A DNA stretch of 64,000 nt from BOG-908 sp963848205 (lineage in GTDB: Bacteria > Pseudomonadota > Alphaproteobacteria > Acetobacterales > Acetobacteraceae), in the NCBI GenBank assembly GCA_963848205.1, contig CAWKCV010000002.1, positions 62,001-126,000 on the forward strand, written 5' to 3'. Made by a program: the position numbers and the translations under genes. Of the stretch, positions 16,869 through 25,371 are shown one piece after another; positions within the stretch are counted from its first letter, which is position 1; the number at the start of each line of letters is the position of its first letter. The notes under the pieces are model-generated. The model ran no database searches and was not told the origin of the DNA. It worked only from the letters and a program-made list of their open reading frames with translations.

Positions 16869-18314
16869 TTACCGATGCCCCCGCAACCGGCTGTGATTCT
16901 GACTATACGTGAAGAACACCCCCAGCCCGATCAGCAGCCAGGCAAACGCCAGCATCCACGTCTCCAGCGGCAGCGACGCCATCAGCGCTCCGCACACGAT
17001 GATGCCGGCAATCGGCACGGCGGGCGAGAACGGCGTGCGGAACGCGCGGCGGCGGCCGGGGTCGGTGCGGCGGAGCACCATCACGCCGACGCAGACGATG
17101 ATGAATGCGAGCAGCGTGCCGAACGAGGTCATGTGGCCGAGCTTCTCGATCGGCGTGAAACCGCCGGCCAGGCCGGTGAACACCATGAACAGGAGGTTCG
17201 AGAGGTAGGGCGTGCGGAAACGCGGGTGGACGTTGGAGAAGACACGCGGCAGCAGGCCGTCACAGGCCATCGAATAGAACACACGGCTTTGGCCCAGGAG
17301 CATCACCAGGATGACCGAGGTGAGGCCGGCGATGGCGCCGATGTCGACGGCGACTTTGAGGAACGGCAGCGGAGTCTGGCCGATGGCGGCCGAGACGGGT
17401 GCGGAGACGTGGAGGTGCGTGTAGCTGAGCAGGCCGGTGAGCACCAGGCAGACGAGCACATAGAGAAAGGTGCAGATGGCGAGCGAGCCGAGGATGCCGA
17501 TGGGCATGTCGCGTTCGGGGTTGCGCGCTTCCTGTGCGGCGGTGCTGACCGCGTCGAAGCCGATATAGGCGAAGAACACGGTGGCGGCGCCGCGGAAGAT
17601 GCCGCTGATGCCGAAATGGCCGAACTCGCCGGTGTTGGGCGGGATGAACGGGTGCCAGTTGGCGGGTTTGACGTAGAACGCGCCGAACCCGATGACCGCG
17701 GCGACGACGACCAGCTTGAGCACCACGATGGCGGAGTTCACCTTGGCCGATTCGCTGATGCCGCGGATCAGGATGAGCGAGACGAGCACGACGATGATCA
17801 TTGCCGGCAGGTTGACCAGGCCGGGGGCTGCGTGGCCGGTGGCATCCGTGTCGAACGGCGAGGCGGTGAGCGCGTGCGGGAGGGCCAGGCCGAACTTGGC
17901 CAGGAAGCTGACCACGTAGCCGGACCAGGAGACCGAGACGGTGGCGGCACCGACCGCGTATTCGAGCGTGAGCGCCCAGCCGATGATCCAGGCGACGAGC
18001 TCGCCCAGCGACGCGTAGGCATAGGAATAGGCGCTGCCGGCGGCGGGGATCATGCCGGCGAGTTCGCTGTAGCAGAGTCCGGCCAGGCCGCAGCCCAGAG
18101 CTGCGAGCAGGAAACTGAGGACCACGGCCGGGCCGGCATTGTCGGCCGCCGCGATGCCGGTGAGCGAGAAGATGCCGGCGCCGATGATGGCGCCAATGCC
18201 GAGGGCGACCAGGCTCCACGGGCCGAGGGTGCGTTTGAAGCCATGTTCGCCGCCGTCATCGGCGGCCTTGATCGGTTTTTTGGCGAATAGCGGGTTGCCG
18301 AGGGTGAGGCTCAT
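16869..18314 (-). CDS. APC-superfamily amino-acid permease (cationic amino-acid transporter type)
   Basis: 481 aa with about 12 hydrophobic segments. The first carries GIGAIIGAGIFSLTGIAA, the signature loop of APC transporters, and a later ARNPERDMPIGILGSL segment matches the YfnA/CAT group. Likely imports amino acids with protons at the inner membrane; the substrate is not readable from sequence. ATG 18314 (MSLTLGNPLF) is supported by AAGGA six bases upstream; the frame stays open 114 codons further but without coding character. Its stop (CGGTAAGGAAGCAGTCC) is the same junction with the repeat as at the glyA stop. Confidence 0.85.
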   Translation of the reverse strand: MSLTLGNPLFAKKPIKAADDGGEHGFKRTLGPWSLVALGIGAIIGAGIFSLTGIAAADNAGPAVVLSFLLAALGCGLAGLCYSELAGMIPAAGSAYSYAYASLGELVAWIIGWALTLEYAVGAATVSVSWSGYVVSFLAKFGLALPHALTASPFDTDATGHAAPGLVNLPAMIIVVLVSLILIRGISESAKVNSAIVVLKLVVVAAVIGFGAFYVKPANWHPFIPPNTGEFGHFGISGIFRGAATVFFAYIGFDAVSTAAQEARNPERDMPIGILGSLAICTFLYVLVCLVLTGLLSYTHLHVSAPVSAAIGQTPLPFLKVAVDIGAIAGLTSVILVMLLGQSRVFYSMACDGLLPRVFSNVHPRFRTPYLSNLLFMVFTGLAGGFTPIEKLGHMTSFGTLLAFIIVCVGVMVLRRTDPGRRRAFRTPFSPAVPIAGIIVCGALMASLPLETWMLAFAWLLIGLGVFFTYSQNHSRLRGHR

Positions 18315-18465
18315 TGCGGTCCTTGAACTGGTGATGCCAACCATGCGCGAGCCCTGGGTTCCCCCCACGCGCCTGTGAATGGTAAAGCTGCCCGCTTGGC
18401 GCGGTATGTGCAAATCTTGCCCGGACGCGCCGAGCGCCCAAGTGCCTGACAGCGGAGTGCAAGAC

Positions 18466-19764
18466 GTGAACGACCAGACGATCGCCCAGAGCCACGCCCG
18501 CTTCTTTAATGCCAGCCTGGCCGAGACCGATCCGGCGATCGCCGCGGTGCTGGCCGCCGAACTGGCGCGACAGCAGGACGGGATCGAGCTGATCGCGTCG
18601 GAAAACATCGTCTCGGCCGCAGTGATGCAGGCGCAGGGCAGCGTGCTGACCAACAAATACGCGGAAGGCTATCCGGGGCGCCGCTATTATGGCGGGTGCC
18701 AGGAAGTGGACGTGGCCGAGTCGCTGGCCATCTCGCGCGCCTGCGAACTGTTCGGGTGCGCCTACGCCAATGTGCAGCCCCATTCCGGCGCGCAGGCCAA
18801 CCAGGCCGTGTTCCTGGCGCTGGTGCAGCCGGGCGATACCATCCTGGGCATGTCACTGGCGGCTGGCGGGCACCTGACTCATGGCGCGGCGCCCAACCAG
18901 TCCGGCAAGTGGTTCCATGCGGTGCAATACGGTGTGCGGCAGGACGATGGACTGCTGGATTACGAGGAGCTGGAACGGCTGGCGCGCGCCGAGCGGCCGA
19001 AGCTGATCATCGCCGGCGGCAGCGCCTATGCGCGGGTGATCGACTTCGCCCGCATCCGCGCGGTGGCCGACGAGGTAGGCGCGCTGTTCATGGTGGACAT
19101 GGCGCATTTTGCCGGCCTGGTGGCCGCCGGACTGTATCCGAGCCCCCTGCCCCACGCCCACGTGGTCACGACCACCACGCACAAGACGCTGCGCGGCCCG
19201 CGCGGCGGCATGATCCTCAGCCGCGACGCCGAACTGGGCAAGAAATTCAATTCGGCGGTGTTTCCTGGGCTGCAGGGCGGCCCGCTGATGCACGTGATCG
19301 CGGCCAAGGCAGTGGCGTTCGGCGAGGCGCTGCGGCCGGAGTTCCGCGCCTACCAGCGCGCGGTGATCGACAATGCGCGCACATTGGCCGCGACGTTGGT
19401 GGAAAGCGGCCTGGATATCGTCACCGGCGGCACCGACAGCCATCTGCTGCTGGTCGATCTGCGGCCCAAGGGCGTCACCGGCAAGGCTGCCGACGACAGC
19501 CTGCAGCGCGCCCATATCACGGCGAACAAGAACGCCATCCCGTTCGACCCGGCAAAGCCCGCGGTGACCAGCGGCATCCGGCTCGGCAGCCCGGCTTGCA
19601 CTACGCGCGGGTTCGGCACTGCGGAGTTCCGCGCGGTGGGGTTGATGATCGCCGAACTGGTGGACGGGCTGGCGGCTAGTAACGATGGCACGAATGCGCG
19701 GGTTGAGGCGGCGGTGGGCGCGCGGGTTTTGGAGCTTTGCGCCCGCTTCCCGATTTATCGGTAA
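18466..19764 (+). CDS. glyA: Serine hydroxymethyltransferase
   Basis: 432 aa. Converts serine and tetrahydrofolate to glycine and methylene-tetrahydrofolate with PLP. Visible hallmarks are ELIASENIVS near the start, YAEGYPGRRYYGGC, the PLP lysine in VTTTTHKTLRGPRGG, and TSGIRLGSPACTTRGF near the C-terminus. GTG 18466 is preferred (GGAG eight bases upstream); an open frame begins 29 codons earlier at 18379 with an unlikely leader. It is divergent from the permease with a ~150-bp gap in which I see no clear operator. Confidence 0.95.
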   Translation: MNDQTIAQSHARFFNASLAETDPAIAAVLAAELARQQDGIELIASENIVSAAVMQAQGSVLTNKYAEGYPGRRYYGGCQEVDVAESLAISRACELFGCAYANVQPHSGAQANQAVFLALVQPGDTILGMSLAAGGHLTHGAAPNQSGKWFHAVQYGVRQDDGLLDYEELERLARAERPKLIIAGGSAYARVIDFARIRAVADEVGALFMVDMAHFAGLVAAGLYPSPLPHAHVVTTTTHKTLRGPRGGMILSRDAELGKKFNSAVFPGLQGGPLMHVIAAKAVAFGEALRPEFRAYQRAVIDNARTLAATLVESGLDIVTGGTDSHLLLVDLRPKGVTGKAADDSLQRAHITANKNAIPFDPAKPAVTSGIRLGSPACTTRGFGTAEFRAVGLMIAELVDGLAASNDGTNARVEAAVGARVLELCARFPIYR

Positions 19765-19806
19765 GGAAAGCAGTCCTTTTTGAAAAAAAGGACCAGAAAA
19801 CTTCTG
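19763..19806. repeat. Dispersed palindromic element, half copy forming a gene start
   Basis: GCAGTCCTTTTTGAAAAAAAGGACCAGAAAACTTCTG directly follows the glyA stop. The TTG inside the hairpin loop is the probable start codon of the next gene, whose residues 2-9 are encoded by this repeat. Confidence 0.85.
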
Positions 19807-20799
19807 CTTTTGGGCGCTTTGCTGGGCGGGCGGGTCAATGCTGCGGAGGTCTCGGTCACTGTTGCGCAGGCGGGTGCGGACGCGGGGATACGCAATCGGG
19901 TTTTCACGACCTGGCTGCCGGCCGGCGAGGGGTTTGCGGGTCTCAGCGGCCGCATCGCGCTGGCCGGCAACGCTCCCGGCTTCAGCGAAGCGCTCGTCTT
20001 GCTCGGCACCACACGGGACGACCGCGAGACCTGCGCCCGCGGCAATCATCATGCGGTCGAGACAATCCCTGGTCTTGCGCGCCTTTGGGCCGGCATCCTT
20101 AAAAGCAACGATGCAAATCCGGTCAGCGTGCCAGTTGCGTTCACACTCCCGAACGCCGTGCCGCCGTCCACGCGCGAAGGCACCTGCCTCGTCACCGTCG
20201 TCAGCGCCGGCTACCCGATCCTGCGCCGCGACCGAGCACTCTACACTCGGACCTCGGTCGAGCTGGCCGTCGCCACCTCCCGCGTCGCGGCTGGCCCGAT
20301 ACTGACATTCGGCATGGGCGGTGAATTCAGGTTCGCGCCTGGCACAGCAAACTACGTGGGCATCCAGGCGCTGCGGCCACTCGCCGTCGACGCAATTGCC
20401 GCCAGCATCAGCGCTGGTCCGGGCCCTGGGATGCAAGCGCGGGGGACCTGGCGCGTGACCACGAATTTCCTCTATCTGACTGCGCCGGCCTGCAATGCTT
20501 CCAACCTGGCCACCCACGCTGGCGGCCACGATTATTCCGTCGTTCGGCTGCCGCACCCTGCACCGATAAGACGTCCAAGCGGTGCGGCCGACGTCCTCGA
20601 TATACCAGTCGTTGGTCAAACGACGCAGACCGCACAAGCCGTCGCATTCGCGCGTATCATCGCACCGCTGCCGACACGACTACACGCTGGCGATTGCCTG
20701 CTCGCATTCACCAGCGTTCCAGACGATGCAGCCGCCGACGACCTGGATGTCGAAAACCAATCCACCGTCTATCTCCGGCCTCTCACACCTTTTCCGTGA
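19780..20799 (+). CDS. Predicted secreted protein of unknown function, signal peptide starts in repeat
   Basis: 339 aa from a TTG at 19780. The N-terminus MKKRTRKLLLLGALLGG then RVNA before AEVSV has the charge, hydrophobic core and VNA/A cleavage site of a Sec signal peptide. The charged part is encoded by a dispersed repeat copy. The mature part has mostly beta-type sequence and four cysteines (in ETCARG, GTCLV, PACNAS, GDCLL), consistent with periplasmic disulfides. I recognise no family. AAGGA sits 11 bases before the TTG. The gene follows glyA by 15 bp and converges on the two exported-protein genes at 20.8-21.9 kb. Confidence 0.65.
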   Translation: MKKRTRKLLLLGALLGGRVNAAEVSVTVAQAGADAGIRNRVFTTWLPAGEGFAGLSGRIALAGNAPGFSEALVLLGTTRDDRETCARGNHHAVETIPGLARLWAGILKSNDANPVSVPVAFTLPNAVPPSTREGTCLVTVVSAGYPILRRDRALYTRTSVELAVATSRVAAGPILTFGMGGEFRFAPGTANYVGIQALRPLAVDAIAASISAGPGPGMQARGTWRVTTNFLYLTAPACNASNLATHAGGHDYSVVRLPHPAPIRRPSGAADVLDIPVVGQTTQTAQAVAFARIIAPLPTRLHAGDCLLAFTSVPDDAAADDLDVENQSTVYLRPLTPFP

Positions 20800-20803
20800 T
20801 CTC

Positions 20804-21391
20804 TCACCGGACGGTTTTCGGGGCCTTGTGCTTGGCATGTTTCCTGGGCATCGGCGGAACCGGGCTGGTCGAATAGAAGGTGTTGCCGCTCAAAGTCTCG
20901 AGCGTCTTGAACCGTGGGCCGGGAGACCCCGAACCGTGTGTGCGCCAAGCCGTGACATCGGGATATTTAGCGACCGCCGGCACGACGTTTTCTGTCGCCG
21001 CCGTGATCGCGTCATCGACGAACTGCGCATAGGCCGCCTGGAGAGGGTGGCGTGGATTATTGGCGATCGCGAGTGTCGCGGCGAGCGTCGCAGTCATCGA
21101 TGCGTCCAGTGTGGGGTAATCTCCGAAGCCTGCGAACTGATTGCCCAATTCGATGATGTCAGTCTCCGAAGTAGCACTTGCTGCGCCGTACTCTCCCGGA
21201 GATCTAAGCCGGTTCTCGATCGTCTGCCGCATCAGCCGCATGGCTGCGAGGTTGTCCGATGCGACGAAGCTCCCGCGCACGCCCGGCGTGTAGGCTTCGA
21301 GGAGGAACAGGCGTTCCATCGCGCCCGCATCGGTGTTCGGCGGATCGAGCGTGGCCTTCTTGGAAGGCGCTGACTGAGGCAGCTTAGCCAT
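20804..21391 (-). CDS. Hypothetical protein, DUF-less, coupled to upstream exported protein
   Basis: 195 aa from ATG 21391 (MAKLPQSAPSKKATLD). Ala/Thr-rich and predicted mainly helical, ending in a basic tail (PRKHAKHKAPKTVR). No signal peptide, membrane span or recognised motif. The start overlaps the stop of the upstream gene by eight bases, so the two are probably co-translated. The C-terminus ends four bases from the stop of the convergent secreted-protein gene. Not recognised. Confidence 0.5.
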   Translation of the reverse strand: MAKLPQSAPSKKATLDPPNTDAGAMERLFLLEAYTPGVRGSFVASDNLAAMRLMRQTIENRLRSPGEYGAASATSETDIIELGNQFAGFGDYPTLDASMTATLAATLAIANNPRHPLQAAYAQFVDDAITAATENVVPAVAKYPDVTAWRTHGSGSPGPRFKTLETLSGNTFYSTSPVPPMPRKHAKHKAPKTVR

Positions 21392-21857
21392 GTGTCGCAG
21401 CGTGGCTTGGCGTTTTGGTGATCGTGTAATGGTCACCCTTCGTGGCGCAGGCCCTCAACGTCTCGTCGACGAATGTTTGAGTAAGCAGATACGTGCTGCC
21501 ATGGACGTCGCTGCCTTTCACAACGTCCCGGGTGAGGTCGAGATAGCGCCGGGAATGTACTAAGGTTTCGGGGTCGGTGACGTCCGGCGTCCAGAGGATG
21601 AGCTTGTTTTCCGACGGCCAGTAGACGTAGGCCTGCTGGTAGCGGCCGTCTTTCTGGCCGATGACGCACAGCTTGTTTTCGACTGTGTGGCCTTTCGCGT
21701 CGATCAGCGCCTGCAATTGGGACGCTGCATCGGCGAAGTCCGACAATGTCTTGATCGACACCCACTGGGTGCTGGCATGGGCAGGCACTGCGGCCAGCAG
21801 CCAGACGATGCAGGACAGACCCTGGACGTATGCGCCTTGAGAATGGGTTGCCGGCAT
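21384..21857 (-). CDS. Small exported protein of unknown function
   Basis: 157 aa. MPATHSQGAYVQGLSCIVWL then LAAVPAHA looks like a signal peptide cleaved after AHA. ATG 21857 is decided by a perfect GGAGGTG six bases upstream; the frame is open much further upstream but that stretch overlaps nrdR antisense. The mature part (~130 aa) has two cysteines (KLCVIG, RACATK) and no recognised domain. It heads a two-gene operon with the 20804-21391 gene. Confidence 0.6.
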   Translation of the reverse strand: MPATHSQGAYVQGLSCIVWLLAAVPAHASTQWVSIKTLSDFADAASQLQALIDAKGHTVENKLCVIGQKDGRYQQAYVYWPSENKLILWTPDVTDPETLVHSRRYLDLTRDVVKGSDVHGSTYLLTQTFVDETLRACATKGDHYTITKTPSHAATHG

Positions 21858-21957
21858 GTGCACCTCCGGGAGCAAGATCGTCGATAAGCCGGGTGGGCGG
21901 AAGGTATCCATGCCGCGTGCGTTTTGCGAGCAGTGGCGAATGGGGTAGCTCTGGCGG

Positions 21958-22416
21958 ATGCGGTGCCCCTTTTGCGGCCATGACGATACACAGGTGAAGG
22001 ATAGCCGGCCGGCGGAGGATGGGGCGGCTATCCGAAGGCGGCGGTCTTGTCCGAATTGTGCGCAGCGGTTCACGACGGTGGAGCGGGTGCAGTTGCGCGA
22101 GCTGTTCGTGGTGAAGAGCGATGGGCGGCGGGTGCCGTTCGACCGGGAGAAATTGGGTCGGTCGATCAGCATTGCGTTGCGCAAGCGGCCGATCGAGGCG
22201 GACCGAATCGAGCGGGTGGTGAGTTCGATCGTGCGGCAGTTGGAGGCGAGCGGGGATACGGACATCGCGAGCACGCAAATCGGCGAGCTAGTGATGGATA
22301 CGCTGAAGGACGTGGACGAGGTGGCTTACGTGCGCTTCGCCAGCGTGTATCGCGACTTCCGCGAGGCCAAGGATTTCGAAAACTTCCTAGGTTCGCTCGA
22401 GGAGCCCACCCGGTGA
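21958..22416 (+). CDS. nrdR: Transcriptional repressor NrdR
   Basis: 152 aa, the family's usual length. The zinc ribbon ligands are Cys3, Cys6, Cys31 and Cys34 (MRCPFC and CPNC), followed by an ATP-cone domain (about residues 49-139, VVKSDGRRVPFDREKLGRSI). NrdR senses ATP/dATP and represses ribonucleotide reductase genes. Placement directly before ribD is a common arrangement in proteobacteria. No NrdR boxes are expected here because the nrd genes are elsewhere. Confidence 0.95.
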   Translation: MRCPFCGHDDTQVKDSRPAEDGAAIRRRRSCPNCAQRFTTVERVQLRELFVVKSDGRRVPFDREKLGRSISIALRKRPIEADRIERVVSSIVRQLEASGDTDIASTQIGELVMDTLKDVDEVAYVRFASVYRDFREAKDFENFLGSLEEPTR

Positions 22417-22437
22417 AATTACGCGACGGCGGATCAA

Positions 22438-22476
22438 GAGTTGATTGGTTCTTTTTTTCAAAAAAGAACGCCTTGC
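22438..22476. repeat. Dispersed palindromic element, half copy before ribD
   Basis: GGTTCTTTTTTTCAAAAAAG followed by AACGCC forms one hairpin of the element (GTTC/GAAC stem variant). It ends at the proposed ribD start, and an open frame in phase with ribD runs through it. Confidence 0.75.
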
Positions 22477-22477
22477 C

Positions 22478-23614
22478 TTGCTGACAGACGAGCAATGCAT
22501 GCAAGCCGCCCTGGCCCTGGGAGCCCGCGGCCAAGGCGCCACCTGGCCCAACCCCTCCGTAGGCTGCGTGATCGTGCAGCATGGAGTGGTCGTAGGACGC
22601 GGGCGCACCGGCTTGCGGGGCCGGCCGCATGCGGAGACGCAGGCGTTGGCCATGGCGGGCGAGCGGGCGAGAGGGGCTACGGCTTATGTGACATTGGAGC
22701 CGTGCAGCCATCATGGGCACACGCCGCCTTGTGCGGATGCGTTGGTGGCGGCTGGTGTCGCGCGGGTTGTGGTGGCGGCGGGCGACCCGGACCCGCGGGT
22801 GAATGGGGCTGGGCTGGCGAGGCTGCGCGCGGCAGGGGTGGCGGTGCAGGACGGGTTCATGGCCGCCGAGGCGGAGGAGACGTTGGCGGGTTTTTTTGCG
22901 CGGGTGCGGCTGGGGCGGCCGTTGGTGACACTGAAGCTGGCGACGACGTTGGATGGGCGGATTGCGACGGGTGGCGGAGAGAGCCGCTGGATTACCGGGC
23001 CCGCGGCGCGGCGAGCGGTGCATGCCCTGCGGGGGCAGCATGATGCGGTGATGGTGGGGGCGGACACGCTGGCGGCGGACGATCCGGATTTGCGGTGCCG
23101 GATAGAGGGGTATGCGCATCGGCCGACAGTGCGGATCGTGGCCGACAGCCGGTTGCGGACGAAGGTTACGGCGCGGATCGTGGCGACCGCGCACGAGGCG
23201 CCGGCCTGGCTGTTGTATCACACGGACAGTTTGCCGGAGGGGGCGGTGGCGGCGCCGGCGGGCGAGATTGCGCCATCGCGCGCGCAGTTGCTGGCCGAGG
23301 CGGGGGCGCGCTGCGTGCTGGTGCCGGCGGGCACGGCGGGGATCGATCCGGCTGCGGCATTGCAGGCGCTGGGGACGCGTGGGTTGACGCGGGTGCTGGT
23401 GGAAGGGGGCGCGCGGCTGGGGGGCGCGCTGTTGCGGGCTGGTCTGGTGGACAGGATCGTGTGGTTCCATGCGCCGGCGGTGCTGGGATCGGACGGCATA
23501 CCGGCCCTGACCGGATTGGACGTGGACACGCTGGCGGCGATGCCCAGATTTGCGCGCATGGCGCCGCCAAGGCTGTTTGGGGCGGACATGATGAGCGTTC
23601 TGGCGAGGGTTTAG
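22478..23614 (+). CDS. ribD: Bifunctional diaminohydroxyphosphoribosylaminopyrimidine deaminase / reductase
   Basis: 378 aa from TTG 22478. Catalyses deamination and side-chain reduction in riboflavin synthesis. The deaminase zinc site is seen as HAETQAL and PCSHHGHTPPC. The reductase half starts near LVTLKLATTLDGRIATG and contains RVLVEGGARLGGALL. The start is uncertain: family members begin about ten residues before MQAALALG, which fits TTG 22478 or CTG 22481. ATG 22499 would truncate the first helix, and a TTG at 22445 would place the N-terminus (VLFFKKER) inside the repeat. Only 61 bp separate it from nrdR, leaving no room for an FMN riboswitch. Confidence 0.9.
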   Translation: MLTDEQCMQAALALGARGQGATWPNPSVGCVIVQHGVVVGRGRTGLRGRPHAETQALAMAGERARGATAYVTLEPCSHHGHTPPCADALVAAGVARVVVAAGDPDPRVNGAGLARLRAAGVAVQDGFMAAEAEETLAGFFARVRLGRPLVTLKLATTLDGRIATGGGESRWITGPAARRAVHALRGQHDAVMVGADTLAADDPDLRCRIEGYAHRPTVRIVADSRLRTKVTARIVATAHEAPAWLLYHTDSLPEGAVAAPAGEIAPSRAQLLAEAGARCVLVPAGTAGIDPAAALQALGTRGLTRVLVEGGARLGGALLRAGLVDRIVWFHAPAVLGSDGIPALTGLDVDTLAAMPRFARMAPPRLFGADMMSVLARV

Positions 23615-24244
23615 ATGTTTACCGGAATCATCACGGCGTTGGGCGAGGTGGCCAGCGTGACGCAGGCGGGGGCGGCTTGCGACATGCGCGCGGTGATACG
23701 CACGCCGGCGGCTTTCCTGGCGGCACAGGGCGGGACGGCGCTGGGGGCTTCGATCGCATGTTCGGGCTGCTGCCTGACGGTGGTGGAGCAGGGTGCGGAC
23801 TGGTTTGCGGTGGATGTGTCGGCCGAGAGCGTCGGCAAGACGGCGTTGGGAGCATGGGCGGAAGGCACGCGGATCAACCTGGAGCGCGCGATGCGGCTGG
23901 GCGACGAGTTGGGCGGGCATATCGTGTCCGGCCATGTGGACGGGGTCGGGCGCGTGGTGAGCGTGGCCAGCGAGCAGGGGTCGGTGCGGATCGAGGTGAG
24001 CGTGCCGGCGCCGTTGCACCGCTATATCGCGGCGAAGGGGTCGGTGGCGGTGGATGGGGTGTCGCTGACGGTCAATGCGGTCGCTGATACGGGGGCTGAT
24101 GCGGGCGCGCATGTGTTCGGTGTCAACGTCATTCCGCACACGGCGGAGCATACCACGCTCGGGTTGCGGCGCCCGGGGGATGCGGTCCACATCGAGATCG
24201 ACATGCTGGCGCGCTACGTGGCGCGGCTGACGGAGACTGTATGA
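23615..24244 (+). CDS. ribE: Riboflavin synthase alpha subunit
   Basis: 209 aa. Begins MFTGIITALGEV, the hallmark of the enzyme, and shows two homologous lumazine-binding halves (CSGCCLTVVEQG in the first, GHVDGVGRV and VDGVSLTVNAV in the second). Converts two 6,7-dimethyl-8-ribityllumazines to riboflavin. The ATG follows the ribD stop with no gap and the stop overlaps the next start (ATGA), so the operon is translationally coupled. Confidence 0.95.
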   Translation: MFTGIITALGEVASVTQAGAACDMRAVIRTPAAFLAAQGGTALGASIACSGCCLTVVEQGADWFAVDVSAESVGKTALGAWAEGTRINLERAMRLGDELGGHIVSGHVDGVGRVVSVASEQGSVRIEVSVPAPLHRYIAAKGSVAVDGVSLTVNAVADTGADAGAHVFGVNVIPHTAEHTTLGLRRPGDAVHIEIDMLARYVARLTETV

Positions 24245-25371
24245 GTTTGGACACGCTGACCCGGCATAGTCTGCACGACGCGATCAGCCCGACCGAGGAA
24301 CTGCTCGCCGAGGCGCGTGCGGGGCGGATGGTGATCCTGGTGGACGACGAGGACCGGGAGAACGAGGGCGACCTGGTGATACCGGCGCAGTTCGCGACGC
24401 CGCAGGCGTTGGCGTTCATGATGAAGCATGCGCGGGGGCTGATCTGCCTGGCGTTGCCGCCGGCGCAGGTCGCACGGCTGGAGCTGCCGATGATGGCGAC
24501 GGCAAACCAGCAGCGGCATCAGACGGCGTTCACGGTGAGCATCGAGGCGCGCGAGGGGATCACGCATGGGGTGACGGCGCGCGACCGGGCGCGCACGATT
24601 GCGGTGGCGATCGATCCGGCGAGCGGCAAGCGGGACCTGGTCTCGCCGGGCCATGTGTTTCCGCTGGCGGCGCGCGCGGGCGGCACGCTGGTGCGGGCGG
24701 GGCATACCGAGGCGTCGGTCGATATCGCCGAGATGGCGGGGCTGATACCGGCGGGCGTGATCTGCGAGATCATGAATGCGGACGGCACGATGGCGCGGTT
24801 GCCGGACCTGGTGGCGTATTCGCAGTTGCATGGGCTGAAGCTGGGGACGATCGCCGATCTGATCGCGTATCGGCGCGGGTCGGAGCGGTTCATCCGACGT
24901 GTGCATGAGGACCGGATCGACAATCTCGATACCGGGCCGTGGCAGGTAATGATCTATACCAGCACGCTGAGCCAGGCCGAGCATGTGGTGATGGTCAAGG
25001 GCGATATCTCGTCGCCGGGACCGGTGCTGGTGCGCATGCAGGCGATCGATCCGATCCAGATCTTGCCGGGCGGGAAGACGAACGTTCTGATGCATGAGGC
25101 GATGCGCACGATCGAGGCGGAAGGCCGCGGCGTGATGGTGGTGCTGCATGATTGGCATGCCGGCGGGCTGATGGAGTTCGTGACGGGACGGCATAATCGT
25201 GGTGCGCGTGCGGAGCGGGCTTTGCGCGATTACGGGATTGGCGCACAGATACTGGCCGATCTGGGCGTGCGGGAGATGGTGCTGCTGTCCAACACCGAAC
25301 GCACCATCGTGGCACTGGAAGGTTACGGACTGAACGTGGTGGGACGGCGCTCGATCGGGGTGGGCGCATGA
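24241..25371 (+). CDS. ribB: 3,4-dihydroxy-2-butanone 4-phosphate synthase fused to degenerate GTP cyclohydrolase II-like domain (RibBX-type)
   Basis: 376 aa. Residues 1-~205 are an intact DHBP synthase: DDEDRENEGDL (35-45), HARGLICLAL, FTVSIEAREGITHGVT, and GHTEASVDIAEMAG. Residues ~210-376 align in position with GTP cyclohydrolase II. However the zinc-cysteine stretch (normally SECLTGDVFGSLRCDCG) is MQAIDPIQILPGGKT here (266-280), and the EGRGIGL motif is HDWHAGGL (303-310). The second half therefore cannot be a normal cyclohydrolase. Such RibBX fusions are known in some alphaproteobacteria. A true GTP cyclohydrolase II must be encoded elsewhere. Overlaps ribE and ribH by four bases each. 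Confidence 0.9.
   Translation: MSLDTLTRHSLHDAISPTEELLAEARAGRMVILVDDEDRENEGDLVIPAQFATPQALAFMMKHARGLICLALPPAQVARLELPMMATANQQRHQTAFTVSIEAREGITHGVTARDRARTIAVAIDPASGKRDLVSPGHVFPLAARAGGTLVRAGHTEASVDIAEMAGLIPAGVICEIMNADGTMARLPDLVAYSQLHGLKLGTIADLIAYRRGSERFIRRVHEDRIDNLDTGPWQVMIYTSTLSQAEHVVMVKGDISSPGPVLVRMQAIDPIQILPGGKTNVLMHEAMRTIEAEGRGVMVVLHDWHAGGLMEFVTGRHNRGARAERALRDYGIGAQILADLGVREMVLLSNTERTIVALEGYGLNVVGRRSIGVGA

Noticed and set aside
18315..18656. N-terminal extension of the amino-acid permease
   Set aside because: It overlaps the divergent glyA 5' region antisense, and AAGGA before ATG 18314 gives a normal APC N-terminus.
22417..22477. FMN riboswitch upstream of ribD
   Set aside because: Only 61 bp lie between nrdR and ribD and most is the palindromic repeat; none of the conserved RFN-element segments are present.
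24241..25371. Calling the gene a bifunctional RibBA
   Set aside because: The second domain lacks the zinc cysteines and the EGRGIGL motif required for GTP cyclohydrolase II.
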